Positions 53,553 to 64,000 of a DNA stretch of 64,000 bases are shown one piece after another. The DNA comes from Caulobacteraceae bacterium (GTDB lineage Bacteria > Pseudomonadota > Alphaproteobacteria > Caulobacterales > Aquidulcibacteraceae). The notes under the pieces were generated by a model. It made no database searches, was not told where the DNA came from, and worked only from the letters and a program-made list of their open reading frames with translations. The DNA lies in NCBI GenBank assembly GCA_009773335.1, contig WRPF01000008.1:1-64000 (forward strand), given 5' to 3'. The translations under genes were made by a program, and so were the position numbers. Within the stretch, counting starts at the first letter, position 1, and the number at the start of each line of letters is the position of its first letter.

Positions 53553-53789
53553 TCAACGGCTGTAGTAGACCGCGTTGAGGACCAAAATCAGGCCGATCCA
53601 CAAGACCGTCGCCAGCCCCGCAGCCCACAGCGCCTTCCTGCCCAGGTTCGGGCGTGAGGGAGCGCCGCGCTCGTGCCCGGGGGTCATCTCGCCAGTCTCC
53701 TCGAGATTGCGCACCCCGATCGGCAACATGATGAAGAAGGAGAGCCACCACAGGATGAGCCAGGCGGCGGCGGCGAGAAGCGGATCCAT
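53553..53789 (-). CDS. DUF1467 family membrane protein (78 aa)
   Basis: Small inner-membrane protein with two helices (about 5-24 and 54-73) and the conserved WWLSFFIMLPIGVR segment with NLEETGE, diagnostic for DUF1467. It is restricted mainly to alphaproteobacteria and frequently sits between mce and lolC, as here. It lies 3 bases after the mce stop. Function unknown. Confidence 0.9.
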   Translation of the reverse strand: MDPLLAAAAWLILWWLSFFIMLPIGVRNLEETGEMTPGHERGAPSRPNLGRKALWAAGLATVLWIGLILVLNAVYYSR

Positions 53790-53792
53790 GGC

Positions 53793-54212
53793 TCAGTGCC
53801 CTTTCGGGGTCTCCATCAACTCGATCAGTACGCCGTTCGAGTTCTTCGGATGCACGAAGATCACCAGCGTTCCGTGCGCGCCGATGCGCGGTTCGCCGAG
53901 AACGGTGGCGCCGCGGGCCGCCATCTCCGCCTTGGCGACGTGAATATCCGCCACCTCGAAACATACATGGTGTTGGCCGCCCTGCGGGTTCTTCTCGAGA
54001 AACTTGATGATGGGCGAGGTTTCACCGAGCGGCTCGATCAGTTCGATCTGACTGTTTGGTACGTTCACGAACGCGACGCGGACTCCCTGTGTCGGCATAT
54101 CCTTCGTTTCGGTGATATCGGCGTCGCTGACGCCGTAGAGGTCGCGATAGGTCGCCTTTGCCGCCTCGATCGAGGGAACTGCAACGCCGACGTGATTGAG
54201 CCGACCGATCAT
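53793..54212 (-). CDS. mce: Methylmalonyl-CoA epimerase (139 aa)
   Basis: Vicinal-oxygen-chelate enzyme interconverting (R)- and (S)-methylmalonyl-CoA in propionate and branched-chain catabolism. LNHVGVAVPS gives the first metal His, GGQHHVCFEV the second and VLIELMETP the Glu ligand; IELIEPLGETSPIIKFLEKNPQGG is strongly conserved in the family. Full length. The ATG at 54212 lies 17 bases after the rnj stop. No methylmalonyl-CoA mutase gene is in the window. Confidence 0.92.
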   Translation of the reverse strand: MIGRLNHVGVAVPSIEAAKATYRDLYGVSDADITETKDMPTQGVRVAFVNVPNSQIELIEPLGETSPIIKFLEKNPQGGQHHVCFEVADIHVAKAEMAARGATVLGEPRIGAHGTLVIFVHPKNSNGVLIELMETPKGH

Positions 54213-54229
54213 GTGCGCACTCCCTTATC

Positions 54230-55908
54230 TCAGGCTTCCAGAATGATGGCTTCGACAATCGGGCGCTTGCCCCAGGCGCGTTCGGCCGCGCGGCGCACCG
54301 CCTTCATGACCGAATCCTCAGCAATTTCGGTGTCGGCGCGGTCGGCGGCGCTCAGCCGGTTGAACGCGGCCTCAGCGATGCTGGCCATGTCCTCCAGCAT
54401 CGTCTCAAGGTCTTCCTCGTCGGCCGCAGAAAGCCCCCGCACGCGAATATCGGGGCCGGACGTGATCGTGTGCTTCTTGGCTGAGACAACCATCGCGACA
54501 GTGAGAAAGCCTTCCGTTCCGAGGCGTTGGCGGTCTTTGAGCGCCTCGTCGTCGGATTCGATCATCACCACGCCGTCGAGATAGAGCCGCCCCGACGGCA
54601 CCTCATCGATGATCGATGGCCCGTTCGGCGCCAGCAGGATCATCTCGCCATTGCGGCCAGGGATGGCCTGCGGCGTCTGGAGTTCGCGGGCGAGTTTGGC
54701 GTGCTCGATGAGATGGCGCCGCTCACCGTGAACCGGCACCGAGATCTGCGGACGCGCCCACTGGTACATCTGGCGCAATTCATCGCGCGCAGGGTGCCCC
54801 GACACGTGGATCGGCGCCTGCTTGTCGGTAATGACTTCCACGCCGCGTTCGGTGAACCGGTTCCAGAGCGCGTAGATTGCGGTTTCGTTGCCGGGAATGA
54901 CGCGGGAGGAAAACAGGACGCTGTCGCCTTCGCCGAGCTTCACGTTGCGGTGCTCGCCAGAGGCGATGCGCGCGAGCGCCGCGCGCGGTTCGCCCTGACT
55001 GCCGGTACAGAGATACAGCACGTTTTCAGGCGGCAGCTTGGTGGATTCATCCTCGGTGATGAACGGCTGGACATCGGTGAGCAGCCCGACCGACCGCGCC
55101 GCGCCGACGACACGGTGCATCGAACGGCCGACTAGGCACACGGATCGCCCCGCAGATTCCGCCGCCTTGATCACGCTCTCGACGCGCGCGACGTTTGAGG
55201 CGAACGCGGTCACTGCAACCTTGCCGGAAAGGCCGCGAATGACTTCGGCGAGCGTCTCACGCACGCCTTCCTCAGATCCGGCTTCACCTTCCACGAACAC
55301 GTTGGTGGAATCGCACACCATCGCAAGGACGCCGTGATCCCCGAGCGCGCGAACGGAAGCCGAATCCGTGGGCGCTCCAATCTGCGGTTCGTCGTCGAGT
55401 TTCCAGTCGCCAGTGTGCCAGATCATCCCGAGCGGCGTGTTGATCGCCAGGCCGTTCGGCTCCGGGATCGAGTGCGTCAGCGTGATGTAGCGCACATCGA
55501 ACGGCCCGATCTCGATGCGGCCTTCCAGCGGCACCACCGTCACAGGGGCCTTCTTCTCAAGGCCCTTCTCCTTCAGCTTTTCACGCACGAGATAGGCGGT
55601 GAAGGGCGTCGCATAGATCGGCGTCTTGAAGCGCGGCCAGAGGTGCGCGATGGCGCCGATGTGATCCTCGTGCGCATGGGTGAGCACAATGGCGAGCACG
55701 TTCTCGCGTTGCTCGGCGAGGAATGTCGGGTCCGGCAGGATGAGATCGATGCCGGGCGTATCCTGCCCGCCGAACGTCACGCCGATGTCGACGATGATCC
55801 ACTTGCGATTGTCCGGCGGGCCGTAGCCGTAGGCGTTGAGATTCATCCCGATCTCGCCGGAACCGCCGAGCGGAAGGAATACGAGTTCGTCGGTCGCGTG
55901 GGCCGGGT

Positions 55909-55912
<4 letters not shown>
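54230..55912 (-). CDS. rnj: Ribonuclease J (560 aa)
   Basis: Metallo-beta-lactamase/beta-CASP ribonuclease with 5' exonuclease and endonuclease activity in rRNA and mRNA maturation. The start region [22 protein letters not shown] is typical; the metal site is HAHEDH at 79-84; [30 protein letters not shown] and the C-terminal [20 protein letters not shown] follow. The start is a TTG at 55912 forming a TTGA overlap with the coaX stop; no ATG is positioned to encode the conserved N-terminus. Confidence 0.94.
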
Positions 55913-56700
<788 letters not shown>

Positions 56701-56704
56701 GGGA

Positions 56705-57457
56705 TCAGGCCGCTTTCGGTGCACCGAAGAACACTTCTCCGGCCGTGATCAAGCGCGTTCGTCCGTCAGGAAGTTCCAGCTCAAGGGCGCCCTCGCTGCT
56801 GAGACCGCGGATCACGCCGGAAACCTCCTCCTGCCCGACCCGCGCAACGGCGGGCGCCTGCAGACCATGCGCCCGGGCGAGCCAGGCATCGCGCAGCGGC
56901 GCGAAGCCCTCACGTTCGTAGCGCCCAGCCCAGAACCCCAACCGCCGCCGCAGGATCTGCTCGACTGAATCGACCGAGATAGCCTTGCCGTCCGCGAAGG
57001 ACGCGAGCGCGGCGATAGGTTGATCGACGCCGTCTGGAACGGAGGCGATGTTGATGCCGACGCCGACGGCGATCCAGGTGCGGCCGTCGCCGAGTGCGCC
57101 CGATTCCAGCAGGATGCCGGAGACTTTCCGACCGAGAACCATCACGTCGTTCGGCCATTTCACCAATGCAACGGGGCGTCCGATGACGCTGTCGGCCACA
57201 TCCGCAACGGCGAGCGCCGCAGCGAAGCTCAGCAGCGCGATCTCGCCCGGCGGGTGCGCTGATGCGCCGAGATAGGTGATGAAGAGATTGCCCGGCTCGG
57301 ACGTCCATGTGCGGCCGCGACGACCGCGCCCAGCGCTCTGGCGCGTCGCGCGCAGCCAGTACGGACCAGCATCGCCACCGGCTGCGCGGCGCGCGGCTTC
57401 GGCGTTGGTGGAATCGATCTCGTCGAACGTGACTCGCGGTGCGTTGGGATCGATCAC
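56705..57457 (-). CDS. birA: Biotin-[acetyl-CoA-carboxylase] ligase, class I (250 aa)
   Basis: Attaches biotin to the carboxylase carrier protein. [15 protein letters not shown] opens the catalytic domain, GRGRRGRTW is the biotinyl-AMP loop, and [23 protein letters not shown] the substrate Lys and Asn region; a C-terminal SH3-like domain follows. There is no N-terminal helix-turn-helix, so it is not a BirA-type repressor. The GTG at 57457 makes a GTGA overlap with the nuoN stop; coupling to nuoN is typical for alphaproteobacteria. Confidence 0.91.
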   Translation of the reverse strand: MIDPNAPRVTFDEIDSTNAEAARRAAGGDAGPYWLRATRQSAGRGRRGRTWTSEPGNLFITYLGASAHPPGEIALLSFAAALAVADVADSVIGRPVALVKWPNDVMVLGRKVSGILLESGALGDGRTWIAVGVGINIASVPDGVDQPIAALASFADGKAISVDSVEQILRRRLGFWAGRYEREGFAPLRDAWLARAHGLQAPAVARVGQEEVSGVIRGLSSEGALELELPDGRTRLITAGEVFFGAPKAA

Positions 57458-58908
57458 GGGAAACTGCTCGACGCTGCAAACAGCGCCGCTTGCTCGATCC
57501 AGCCGAACCCGACAACGAGCACCGGGAACACGAGCAACGTCGCGAGACCAGCGGTGACCGCAATCGTCGGCCCCGAAGACTGGAACGCCGGCGCCGGCGC
57601 GTTCACCCACATCACCTTGATGATATTGAGATAGTACGCCGCCGAGATCACCGTCGCGAGCGCGGCCACGACCGCCAGCGGCCACAGGCCGCCGTCCACC
57701 GCCGCCTGGAATGTCACCAACTTGCCGAAGAAGCCTGCCAGCGGCGGAATGCCCGCCACCGAGAAGAAGAGCACCGTCAGCAACATCGCGAGCCACGGCT
57801 TGCGCGATGCGAGACCGGCGAGATCATCGATGGTCTCCACGTCCTTGCCATCGCGGCGCATCGCGAGGATCCCTGCAAATGCGCCGATGGTCGTGGGCAG
57901 GTAGATCGTCATGTAGATGAGCGCGGCGCTCATGCCCTTCTCGGTCCCCGCCGCCAGCGCCATGAGCGCAAAGCCCATGTTGTGGATCGAGGAATATGCC
58001 ATCAGGCGTTTGATGTTGGTCTGCGCCAGCGCGATGAAGGCGCCGACAAGCAGCGAGATGCCGGACAGTGCGATGATGACCTGCTGCCATTGAGCTTCAA
58101 GGCCCGCGAACGGCCCGTAGAGCACGCGCGCCAACAGCGCCACGGCGGCAAGCTTGGGCGCGGCGGCGAAGAAGGCCGTGACCGGCGTCGGCGCGCCTTC
58201 ATAGACGTCCGGCGTCCACATGTGGAACGGCGCCGCCGACATCTTGAATGCGAGACCGCAAACCAGGAACACGAGCCCGAAGATCAGTCCCACGCCGCCC
58301 TGGCCGGCCGCGGTGGCGATCTCGTCGAACCGTACCGAGCCCGCGAACCCGTAGATGAGCGAGGAGCCGTAGAGCAGCAGCCCCGACGCCAGCGCGCCGA
58401 GCACGAAATACTTGAGGCCCGCTTCAGAGGAGCGCGCGTCGTCACGCCGGAACGCCGCCAGCACATACGCCGCCAGACTTTGCAGCTCGAGGCCTACGTA
58501 GAGCGTGATGAGATCGTTGGCCGAAACCATCACGAACATGCCGACAGCCGAAAGCGCGATCAGCACAGGGAACTCGAAGCGCCGCTCGTTGCGGCGCGCG
58601 AAATGGTCGGCGCCGAGCAGCAGCGTCGCTGCCGCAGCAAGTGCAATCACCGTCTTCGCGTAAGCGCTGAAACCGTCGATGCTGAGCGCGCCGTTGAAAA
58701 CTGTGTGCGGTTCGGCAGGACGCACCTGCCACGCGAAATATGCAGCGACCACGAGCGCGATCGCGCACAGGCCCGAGAGCAGCCCGCTGGCGCGATCGCC
58801 CATCCAGGCGCCGACGAGCGTCCCGAGCAGGGCGAATCCCGCAAGCAGCAGTTCCGGCCGGATCCAGGCGAGGTCCGCTGTCAGTCGGGCGAGAAGTTCC
58901 GCTTCCAT
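57454..58908 (-). CDS. nuoN: NADH-quinone oxidoreductase subunit N (484 aa)
   Basis: Antiporter-like membrane subunit of complex I with about 14 helices. YVGLELQSLAAYVLAAFRRDD contains the conserved Glu and the discontinuous helix region, KYFVLGALASGLLLYG and FKMSAAPFHMWTPDVYEGAPTPVTAFF hold the conserved Lys and HMW segment, and LMAYSSIHNMGFALMALA the second proton path. The ATG at 58908 lies 6 bases after the nuoM stop. Confidence 0.95.
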   Translation of the reverse strand: MEAELLARLTADLAWIRPELLLAGFALLGTLVGAWMGDRASGLLSGLCAIALVVAAYFAWQVRPAEPHTVFNGALSIDGFSAYAKTVIALAAAATLLLGADHFARRNERRFEFPVLIALSAVGMFVMVSANDLITLYVGLELQSLAAYVLAAFRRDDARSSEAGLKYFVLGALASGLLLYGSSLIYGFAGSVRFDEIATAAGQGGVGLIFGLVFLVCGLAFKMSAAPFHMWTPDVYEGAPTPVTAFFAAAPKLAAVALLARVLYGPFAGLEAQWQQVIIALSGISLLVGAFIALAQTNIKRLMAYSSIHNMGFALMALAAGTEKGMSAALIYMTIYLPTTIGAFAGILAMRRDGKDVETIDDLAGLASRKPWLAMLLTVLFFSVAGIPPLAGFFGKLVTFQAAVDGGLWPLAVVAALATVISAAYYLNIIKVMWVNAPAPAFQSSGPTIAVTAGLATLLVFPVLVVGFGWIEQAALFAASSSFP

Positions 58909-58914
58909 GGTGCC

Positions 58915-60417
58915 TCAGCGCGCAGCGAAGACGTCATAGCCGGCGAGGATCGCCTGCGTGGACGCTTTGGTGAAATCGAGGGCGATCATCGGCGCAAAGC
59001 CGAGCACGAGTGTGGCGACCACAAGCGGTACGAAGATCACCCACTCGCGCGCGTTAAGATCGGCGATGGACGCGAGCGCCGGATTTTCGAGCTTCCCGAA
59101 CGCAACCTTGCGGTAGAGCGTCAGCGCGTAGACTGCCGACAGGATTACCCCTGTCGCCGCGCCTGCCGTGACCCACGCATTGACCGGGAACGTGCCAGTC
59201 ATGGTGAGGATTTCTCCTATGAACCCGCTGGTGCCCGGCAGCCCCACGTTCCCCATCGTGAAGAGCAGGAAGATCGCCGCGTAAACCGGCATGCGGTGCA
59301 CAAGACCGCCATAGGCCGCGATCTCGCGGGTGTGCATGCGGTCGTAAATGACGCCCACAACGAGGAAGAGCGCGCTGGCGATGACGCCGTGGGAGAGCAT
59401 CTGGAAGATCGCGCCCTGCACGCCCTGCTCGGTGCCCGCGAAGATGCCCATGGTGACGAAGCCCATGTGCGCGACGGACGAGTAGGCGATCAGCTTCTTG
59501 ATGTCGGTCTGCCGGAAGGCCACCAGCGAGGCGTAGATGATGGCGATCACCGACATGACGAACACGAGCGGCGTGAAGTAGGCGCTGGCATCCGGGAACA
59601 TCGGCAAGGAGAACCGCAGGAAGCCGTAGCCGCCCATCTTCAGCAACACGCCGGCGAGGATCACCGAGCCCGCGGTGGGCGCCTCTACGTGCGCATCCGG
59701 CAGCCAGGTGTGGACCGGCCACATCGGCATCTTCACCGCGAACGACGAGAAGAACGCGAGCCACAGCCATATCTGCAGGTTCTTAGAGAAGCCCCCCTGC
59801 TGGGCGAACGCCGTGATCTCCGGAATGCTCGTCGTCTTGGCCATGATGGCCATGAGGATGAGCGCCACGAGCATCAGAACCGAGCCGATCAGCGTGTAGA
59901 GGAAGAACTTGAACGCCGCATAGACGCGGTTCTTGCCGCCCCAGACCCCAATGAGAATGAACATCGGAATGAGGCCGCCTTCAAAGAAGACATAGAACAG
60001 CACGATGTCCATCGCCGCGAAGACGCCTTGCATGAGCGTCTGGAGCGCGAGGAAGAGCATCATGTAGGCCGACACCTGCTTCTCGATGGACCAGCTCGCG
60101 AGAATGCAGAGCGGCATCAGGAAGTTGGTGAGGAGCAGAAGCGCCATGGACATCTGGTCCACGCCCATGTGGTATTCCAGTCCCGCGCCCCATGGGACGC
60201 GTTCGACAAGCTGGAAGCCGGGCTGATGCGCATCGAACTGAGATAGCGCCACGAGATTGAGCGCCAGCGTCGCCAGCGTGACGATGAACGCGATCCATTT
60301 CACGCCGGTGTCGTGGCCGGCATGTTGCCCGGAACTCGACCAGCGCGCGGCGAGAATGAGAAGCGCCCCTGCCGCCGGCAGGAACGTCATCAGCGAAAGG
60401 ATGGGCCAACCGCTCAC
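58915..60417 (-). CDS. nuoM: NADH-quinone oxidoreductase subunit M (500 aa)
   Basis: Central antiporter-like subunit. [21 protein letters not shown] has the essential Glu, [31 protein letters not shown] is the invariant core, and [20 protein letters not shown] the lysine-bearing half-channel. The start is a GTG at 60417, which forms a GTGA overlap with the nuoL stop; the family N-terminus ([12 protein letters not shown]) follows directly. Confidence 0.95.
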   Translation of the reverse strand: MSGWPILSLMTFLPAAGALLILAARWSSSGQHAGHDTGVKWIAFIVTLATLALNLVALSQFDAHQPGFQLVERVPWGAGLEYHMGVDQMSMALLLLTNFLMPLCILASWSIEKQVSAYMMLFLALQTLMQGVFAAMDIVLFYVFFEGGLIPMFILIGVWGGKNRVYAAFKFFLYTLIGSVLMLVALILMAIMAKTTSIPEITAFAQQGGFSKNLQIWLWLAFFSSFAVKMPMWPVHTWLPDAHVEAPTAGSVILAGVLLKMGGYGFLRFSLPMFPDASAYFTPLVFVMSVIAIIYASLVAFRQTDIKKLIAYSSVAHMGFVTMGIFAGTEQGVQGAIFQMLSHGVIASALFLVVGVIYDRMHTREIAAYGGLVHRMPVYAAIFLLFTMGNVGLPGTSGFIGEILTMTGTFPVNAWVTAGAATGVILSAVYALTLYRKVAFGKLENPALASIADLNAREWVIFVPLVVATLVLGFAPMIALDFTKASTQAILAGYDVFAAR

Positions 60418-62489
60418 GGCATGCCTCCGCCCGCCCAGATGGCGTAGGCGCCGACGGCGGCCACCGCGATGAGCATGAAGAAGCTATAGTGGTAGACGAA
60501 GCCCGTCTGGGTCTTGCGCATCTGTCTCGCCGTGAACTTGGACATCCAGGCGAAGCCGTCCGGCCCGAGGCCGTCGATCACCTTCTTGTCGCCTGTCTTC
60601 CAGAAGAAGTCGCCCAGCGCGCGCGCGCCCTTCACGAAGACGAAGTCATAGAGTTCGTCGAAATACCATTTGTGCGACAGGAAAGCGTTGATCGGGGCGA
60701 AGGCCCGCGCGAGCGCCCCGCCGAGGGCGCTGCTGAAGAAGTAGATCGGCATCGCCAGCACAAAGCCCGCGAGGGTGACGAAGAACGGCGCCCACATCAC
60801 CCATTGCGGCACGTGATGGCCGCCTTCGCCGTGACCGCCCTCAGCAGCGTGCGCGGCGACCGACGGATTGAGCGGATCGTTTACGCGCTCGATGGCGGTC
60901 CGCCAGAAGTCACCGTGGTTCTGCAGGAAGTACGGCGCGAAAATCACGCCTGCCAGAACCGCTCCCGCCGCAAGCGCCATCAGCGGAATGGTCATCACCG
61001 CGGGAGACTCGTGGGCCGGCGCGACGCCATCGGCGGGTTTGGCGTGGCCATGGTCGTGCGCGTCGTGGTGCGTATCCGCGTGGGCGTCATGGTGTGCGTG
61101 CGGGTTCGGACGGAACTTGCCTTCGAACGCCATGAACATGAGGCGCCACGAATAGAACGATGTCAGGAACGCCGCGCTGATCCCGCACCAGAATGCGATC
61201 TCGCCGAACAGGCGGCCCTTCTCGCTGGCGGCGAAGGCGCTCTCGATGATGGCGTCCTTGGAGAAGAAGCCGGCGAAACCGATCTGCGTGCCCGGGATGC
61301 CGACGCCGGTGAGCGCCAGCGTGCCTATGAGCATCATCGCCCAGGTCAGCACCATGGGTTTGCGCACGCCGCCCATGAAACGGAGGTCCTGTTCGTGGTG
61401 CAGGCCGTGGATCACCGAGCCCGCGCCGAGGAAGAGAAGCGCCTTGAAGAAGGCGTGCGTGAAGAGGTGGAACATCGCCGCGCCGTAAGCGCCCACGCCC
61501 GCCGCGAAGAACATGTAGCCGAGTTGCGAGCAGGTCGAATACGCGACCACCCGCTTGATGTCGTTCTGTGCGAGGCCGACCGTGGCGGCGAAGAGCGCCG
61601 TCACCGCGCCGGTGATCGTGACGAAAGCGGCCGCGTATGGCGCCATCTCGTAGAGCGGCGAGCAGCGGCAGACCATAAACACGCCCGCGGTCACCATGGT
61701 TGCGGCGTGGATCAGCGCGGAGACCGGCGTCGGGCCTTCCATCGCGTCCGGCAACCAGACGTGGAGGAAGAATTGCGCCGACTTGCCCATCGCGCCGATG
61801 AACAGGAGCCCGGCGATGGTCTCGACGGCTGGCAGCTGGAAGAGCTTGAAATCGAACGCGAGCGCCGGGTTGGCGGCGGCGGCCTGGAACACCTCGTCGA
61901 AGCGGATCGTTCCGTAGGCGAAGAAGCACGCCATGACGCCGAGCGCAAAGCCGAAGTCTCCGACGCGGTTGACGACGAACGCCTTGATCGCCGCGTCGTT
62001 CGCCGAGCGCTTGTCGTACCAGAAGCCGATCAGCAGGTAGGATGCGACGCCCACCCCTTCCCAGCCGAAGAACATCTGCAGGAAGTCATTGGCCGTCACG
62101 AGCGCGAGCATCGCGAACGTGAAGAACGACAGATACGCAAAGAACCGCGCGCGGTGCGGATCCTCGGCCATGTACCCCCAAGAATAGAGGTGCACGAGGA
62201 AAGAGACGCTGGTGACCACGACGAGCATGATCACCGACATCGTGTCGATGCGCACCGACCAGGTCGACTTGAAGCCGCCCACATCGAGGAAGGTGAACAG
62301 CTCGATGAGGCGCCGCTCGCCGCCCAGCCAGACATAGTCTGCGAAGGTGTAGAGCGAGAGCGCCAGTGCGAGGCCGACGGCGCCCGTTGTGAGCGCCATC
62401 GCCGGCTTGTCGCCGAGGAAGCGCTGCCCGAGGCCCGCGATGACGGCCGCGAAGAGCGGCGCGAGGACGATGATCGGCTCGAAGCCCAT
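60414..62489 (-). CDS. nuoL: NADH-quinone oxidoreductase subunit L (691 aa)
   Basis: Distal antiporter-like subunit with the long amphipathic lateral helix. Core motifs include [54 protein letters not shown] and [21 protein letters not shown] His-rich loop (several HAH/HHDAH units around residues 465-485) before the C-terminal helices is a low-complexity cytosolic or periplasmic insertion. The C-terminus [24 protein letters not shown] is the anchor of the lateral helix. It ends overlapping nuoM. Confidence 0.95.
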   Translation of the reverse strand: MGFEPIIVLAPLFAAVIAGLGQRFLGDKPAMALTTGAVGLALALSLYTFADYVWLGGERRLIELFTFLDVGGFKSTWSVRIDTMSVIMLVVVTSVSFLVHLYSWGYMAEDPHRARFFAYLSFFTFAMLALVTANDFLQMFFGWEGVGVASYLLIGFWYDKRSANDAAIKAFVVNRVGDFGFALGVMACFFAYGTIRFDEVFQAAAANPALAFDFKLFQLPAVETIAGLLFIGAMGKSAQFFLHVWLPDAMEGPTPVSALIHAATMVTAGVFMVCRCSPLYEMAPYAAAFVTITGAVTALFAATVGLAQNDIKRVVAYSTCSQLGYMFFAAGVGAYGAAMFHLFTHAFFKALLFLGAGSVIHGLHHEQDLRFMGGVRKPMVLTWAMMLIGTLALTGVGIPGTQIGFAGFFSKDAIIESAFAASEKGRLFGEIAFWCGISAAFLTSFYSWRLMFMAFEGKFRPNPHAHHDAHADTHHDAHDHGHAKPADGVAPAHESPAVMTIPLMALAAGAVLAGVIFAPYFLQNHGDFWRTAIERVNDPLNPSVAAHAAEGGHGEGGHHVPQWVMWAPFFVTLAGFVLAMPIYFFSSALGGALARAFAPINAFLSHKWYFDELYDFVFVKGARALGDFFWKTGDKKVIDGLGPDGFAWMSKFTARQMRKTQTGFVYHYSFFMLIAVAAVGAYAIWAGGGMP

Positions 62490-62496
62490 TGTGGCG

Positions 62497-62805
62497 TCAG
62501 CCCTTCATCAGGTTGAGGTCTTCCACGGCGATGTCGCCGCGGTTGCGGAAATAGGTGACGAGGATGGCGAGGCCGACGGCGGCTTCGGCCGCCGCTACGG
62601 TCAGCACGAACATCGCGAAGATCTGGCCCTCGATGTTGCCGAGGAAGCTTGAGAACGCCACGAGGTTGACGTTCACGGAGAGCAGGACGAGTTCGATCGA
62701 CATCAGGATGATGATGATGTTCTTGCGGTTCACGAAGATGCCGAAGACGCCGATCGTGAAGAGCGCCGCGGCCACCGCGAGATAGTGTTCCAGTCCGATC
62801 TGCAT
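62497..62805 (-). CDS. nuoK: NADH-quinone oxidoreductase subunit K (102 aa)
   Basis: Three-helix MrpC-like membrane subunit. [45 protein letters not shown] carries the conserved buried Glu of the second helix; [21 protein letters not shown] holds the third-helix Glu. Full length. The ATG overlaps the nuoJ stop by one base (TGATG). Confidence 0.96.
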   Translation of the reverse strand: MQIGLEHYLAVAAALFTIGVFGIFVNRKNIIIILMSIELVLLSVNVNLVAFSSFLGNIEGQIFAMFVLTVAAAEAAVGLAILVTYFRNRGDIAVEDLNLMKG

Positions 62806-63410
62806 CAGCCCAACCCCTGCCCAGGACGGACGTCCTTCAGTTCCACGCCCTGTTTGCGCGTGCGCCCGACCTGCTTTGACACGTCCTGACGCTTGATGCC
62901 GTCGCGTTTGCGCAGCGTCAGCACGATCGCGCCGATCATCGCCACGAAGAGAACAAGCCCCGCGAGCTGGAACAGGAAGAGGTAGTCCGTGTAGAGCACG
63001 CGCCCGATCCGCTCGGCGTTGGTGACGCCCTCGGGCAACGCAGTCGGGCGATCGCTGAAGGCGCCGCTCGTCCGCACTGCGCTGGTGACCAGCAGCATTT
63101 CACCCAGCAGTACAACGCCAACAAGCCCGCCCAGCGGCATGTAGCTAAGGAAGCCCTGCTTGAGCTCCACGAAATCGACGTCGAGCATCATCACGACGAA
63201 CAGGAACAGCACAGCCACCGCGCCGACATAGACGACGACCAGCAGCATCGCGAGAAACTCCGCGCCCAGCAGCACGAACAACCCCGCCGCGTTGAAGAAC
63301 GTCAGGATCAGGAACAAGACGGAGTGCACGGGGTTGCGCGCAGACACGACCGCGAAGGCCGAGAGGACCGCCACGCTAGCCAGCACATAGAAGGCGATCG
63401 CCTCCAGCAT
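62805..63410 (-). CDS. nuoJ: NADH-quinone oxidoreductase subunit J (201 aa)
   Basis: Five-helix membrane subunit next to the quinone cavity. [73 protein letters not shown]-type sequence covers helices 1-3, including the pi-bulge helix region with [12 protein letters not shown]. The C-terminus is a basic soluble tail. It follows nuoI after a 63-bp gap containing two hairpins, the only sizeable gap in this part of the operon. Confidence 0.94.
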   Translation of the reverse strand: MLEAIAFYVLASVAVLSAFAVVSARNPVHSVLFLILTFFNAAGLFVLLGAEFLAMLLVVVYVGAVAVLFLFVVMMLDVDFVELKQGFLSYMPLGGLVGVVLLGEMLLVTSAVRTSGAFSDRPTALPEGVTNAERIGRVLYTDYLFLFQLAGLVLFVAMIGAIVLTLRKRDGIKRQDVSKQVGRTRKQGVELKDVRPGQGLG

Positions 63411-63427
63411 AGTTCCGTCTCCGTACC

Positions 63428-63472
63428 GCCGGCTTCAGCCGGCTTGTTCAAAATGCGCCGGCTGTAGCCGGC
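63428..63472. repeat. Tandem GCCGGCT-NN-AGCCGGC hairpins between nuoI and nuoJ
   Basis: Two 16-bp near-palindromes, GCCGGCTTCAGCCGGC (63428-63443) and GCCGGCTGTAGCCGGC (63457-63472), spaced 13 bases apart; each has 7-bp arms. The second ends one base before the nuoI stop codon (counting on the plus strand). They would form two stable hairpins in the operon mRNA, possibly setting the stoichiometry or stability of the upstream and downstream parts. Confidence 0.75.
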
Positions 63473-63473
63473 G

Positions 63474-63962
63474 TTACCTGTAGGGCGCGTCCAGTTCCAG
63501 GTTCTTGGCGATCTCGCGCTCCCAGCGATCCCCGTTCGCGAGCAGCTTTTCCTTGTCGTAGAACAGCTCTTCACGGGTTTCGGTGGCGAACTCGAAGTTC
63601 GGTCCTTCCACGATCGCATCCACCGGGCACGCCTCCTGGCAGAAGCCGCAGTAGATGCACTTGGTCATGTCGATGTCGTAGCGGGTCGTGCGCCGCGAAC
63701 CATCCTCGCGCGGCTCCGCCTCGATGACGATGCACTGCGCCGGACAGATCGCCTCGCACAGCTTGCACGCGATGCAGCGCTCCTCGCCGTTGGCGTAGCG
63801 GCGCAGCGCGTGCTCGCCACGGAACCGCGGGCTGAGCGGCCCCTTCTCGAAGGGGTAGTTCACGGTCGGCTTGCGCTTGAAATAGTACTTCATGGCCAGC
63901 GCGAACCCGCCGATCATGTCGAGCATCAAAGCGCCCTTGGCGGCCTGAAGGATGCGGGACAT
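63474..63962 (-). CDS. nuoI: NADH-quinone oxidoreductase subunit I (162 aa)
   Basis: Ferredoxin-like subunit carrying the N6a and N6b [4Fe-4S] clusters that pass electrons towards N2. The two cluster motifs are [15 protein letters not shown] and [15 protein letters not shown]. The N-terminal amphipathic helix ([16 protein letters not shown]) touches the membrane. [21 protein letters not shown]-like sequence near the C-terminus is characteristic of the alphaproteobacterial/mitochondrial (TYKY) type. The ATG at 63962 follows GAGGAGCTGAC. Confidence 0.96.
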   Translation of the reverse strand: MSRILQAAKGALMLDMIGGFALAMKYYFKRKPTVNYPFEKGPLSPRFRGEHALRRYANGEERCIACKLCEAICPAQCIVIEAEPREDGSRRTTRYDIDMTKCIYCGFCQEACPVDAIVEGPNFEFATETREELFYDKEKLLANGDRWEREIAKNLELDAPYR

Positions 63963-63972
63963 CGTCAGCTCC

Positions 63973-64000
63973 TCAACCGCCCGCGACGGCGGCGATGGCC
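63973..64000 (-). CDS. C-terminal end of a gene upstream of nuoI, probably nuoH (partial)
   Basis: A minus-strand frame entering from the window edge ends ...AIAAVAGG and a TGA at 63973-63975, 10 bases before the nuoI ATG. Gene order predicts nuoH here. Only eight or nine codons are visible, so identity rests on synteny. Confidence 0.45.

Noticed and set aside
57439-60246. A 935-codon open frame antisense to nuoN and nuoM
   Set aside because: It mirrors strongly conserved nuo genes, is dominated by Arg, Glu and His from complementing GC-rich codons, and has no family signature. Long antisense frames are expected at this GC content.
60489-62516. A 675-codon open frame antisense to nuoL
   Set aside because: Same reasoning: an Arg/Glu/Val-rich shadow of a clearly real gene.

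Overview
The window is GC-rich, densely coded chromosomal DNA from an alphaproteobacterium. The evidence is gene content and order: an iscR-iscS-sufBCDS-sufT-sufA cluster, the tig-clpP-clpX-lon-hupB block, a nuoI-to-nuoN run continuing into birA-coaX-rnj-mce-DUF1467-lolC-lolD, an NDUFS4-type complex I accessory subunit, glnB-glnA, and a perfect GTTC-N7-GTTC LexA box of the alphaproteobacterial type. A Caulobacterales or Hyphomonadaceae-like organism is the best guess; the exact taxon is inference. I see no rRNA, CRISPR array or intact insertion sequence.

Layout. 1-2470: a truncated gene, a patatin-like lipase, a TylF-type methyltransferase and tRNA-Thr. 2500-6300: an accessory patch. It holds a LexA-box small membrane protein and then a segment bounded by three copies of a GGGGACAGTCACC-type repeat. 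That segment encloses an HxlR regulator, a tiny membrane protein, a fatty-acid desaturase and an orphan gene. 6300-19400: acyl-CoA, lipid and envelope metabolism: PaaI thioesterase, two SDRs, DMT exporter, YhhN protein, DUF1993 protein, a zinc-ribbon/thiolase/HMG-CoA-synthase-DUF35 cluster, hldD, cfa, sseA and metC. 19400-26900: tRNA-Arg, the NDUFS4 homologue, HU, Lon, ClpX, ClpP, trigger factor and tRNA-Leu. 26900-40770: Nnr, a histidine phosphatase, a thiolase-like protein without the catalytic Cys, PII and glutamine synthetase, an outer-membrane barrel, ParE, a DEAD-box helicase, an aldehyde dehydrogenase, a GGDEF protein and an enoyl-CoA hydratase. 40849-47750: a broken TfoX-domain gene and the SUF Fe-S assembly operon under an IscR-type repressor. 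47806-64000: an alpha/beta hydrolase, a three-gene set of apparently exported proteins (cytochrome c lipoprotein, Tat-type sugar-lactone oxidase, Tat-type PLP enzyme), LolDC, and a long minus-strand block ending in the complex I genes.

How the parts fit. The SUF operon supplies Fe-S clusters, and complex I (NuoI and the membrane arm NuoJ-N) is a major consumer; the NDUFS4 homologue is an accessory subunit of the same enzyme. The tig/clpP/clpX/lon block is protein quality control, with a sigma32-like promoter candidate before clpP. The most unusual items are the SOS-linked small membrane protein, the repeat-bounded desaturase island, the bacterial counterpart of the archaeal thiolase-HMGCS-DUF35 complex with its zinc ribbons on a separate polypeptide, and the putative periplasmic cytochrome c/lactone oxidase/PLP-enzyme operon.
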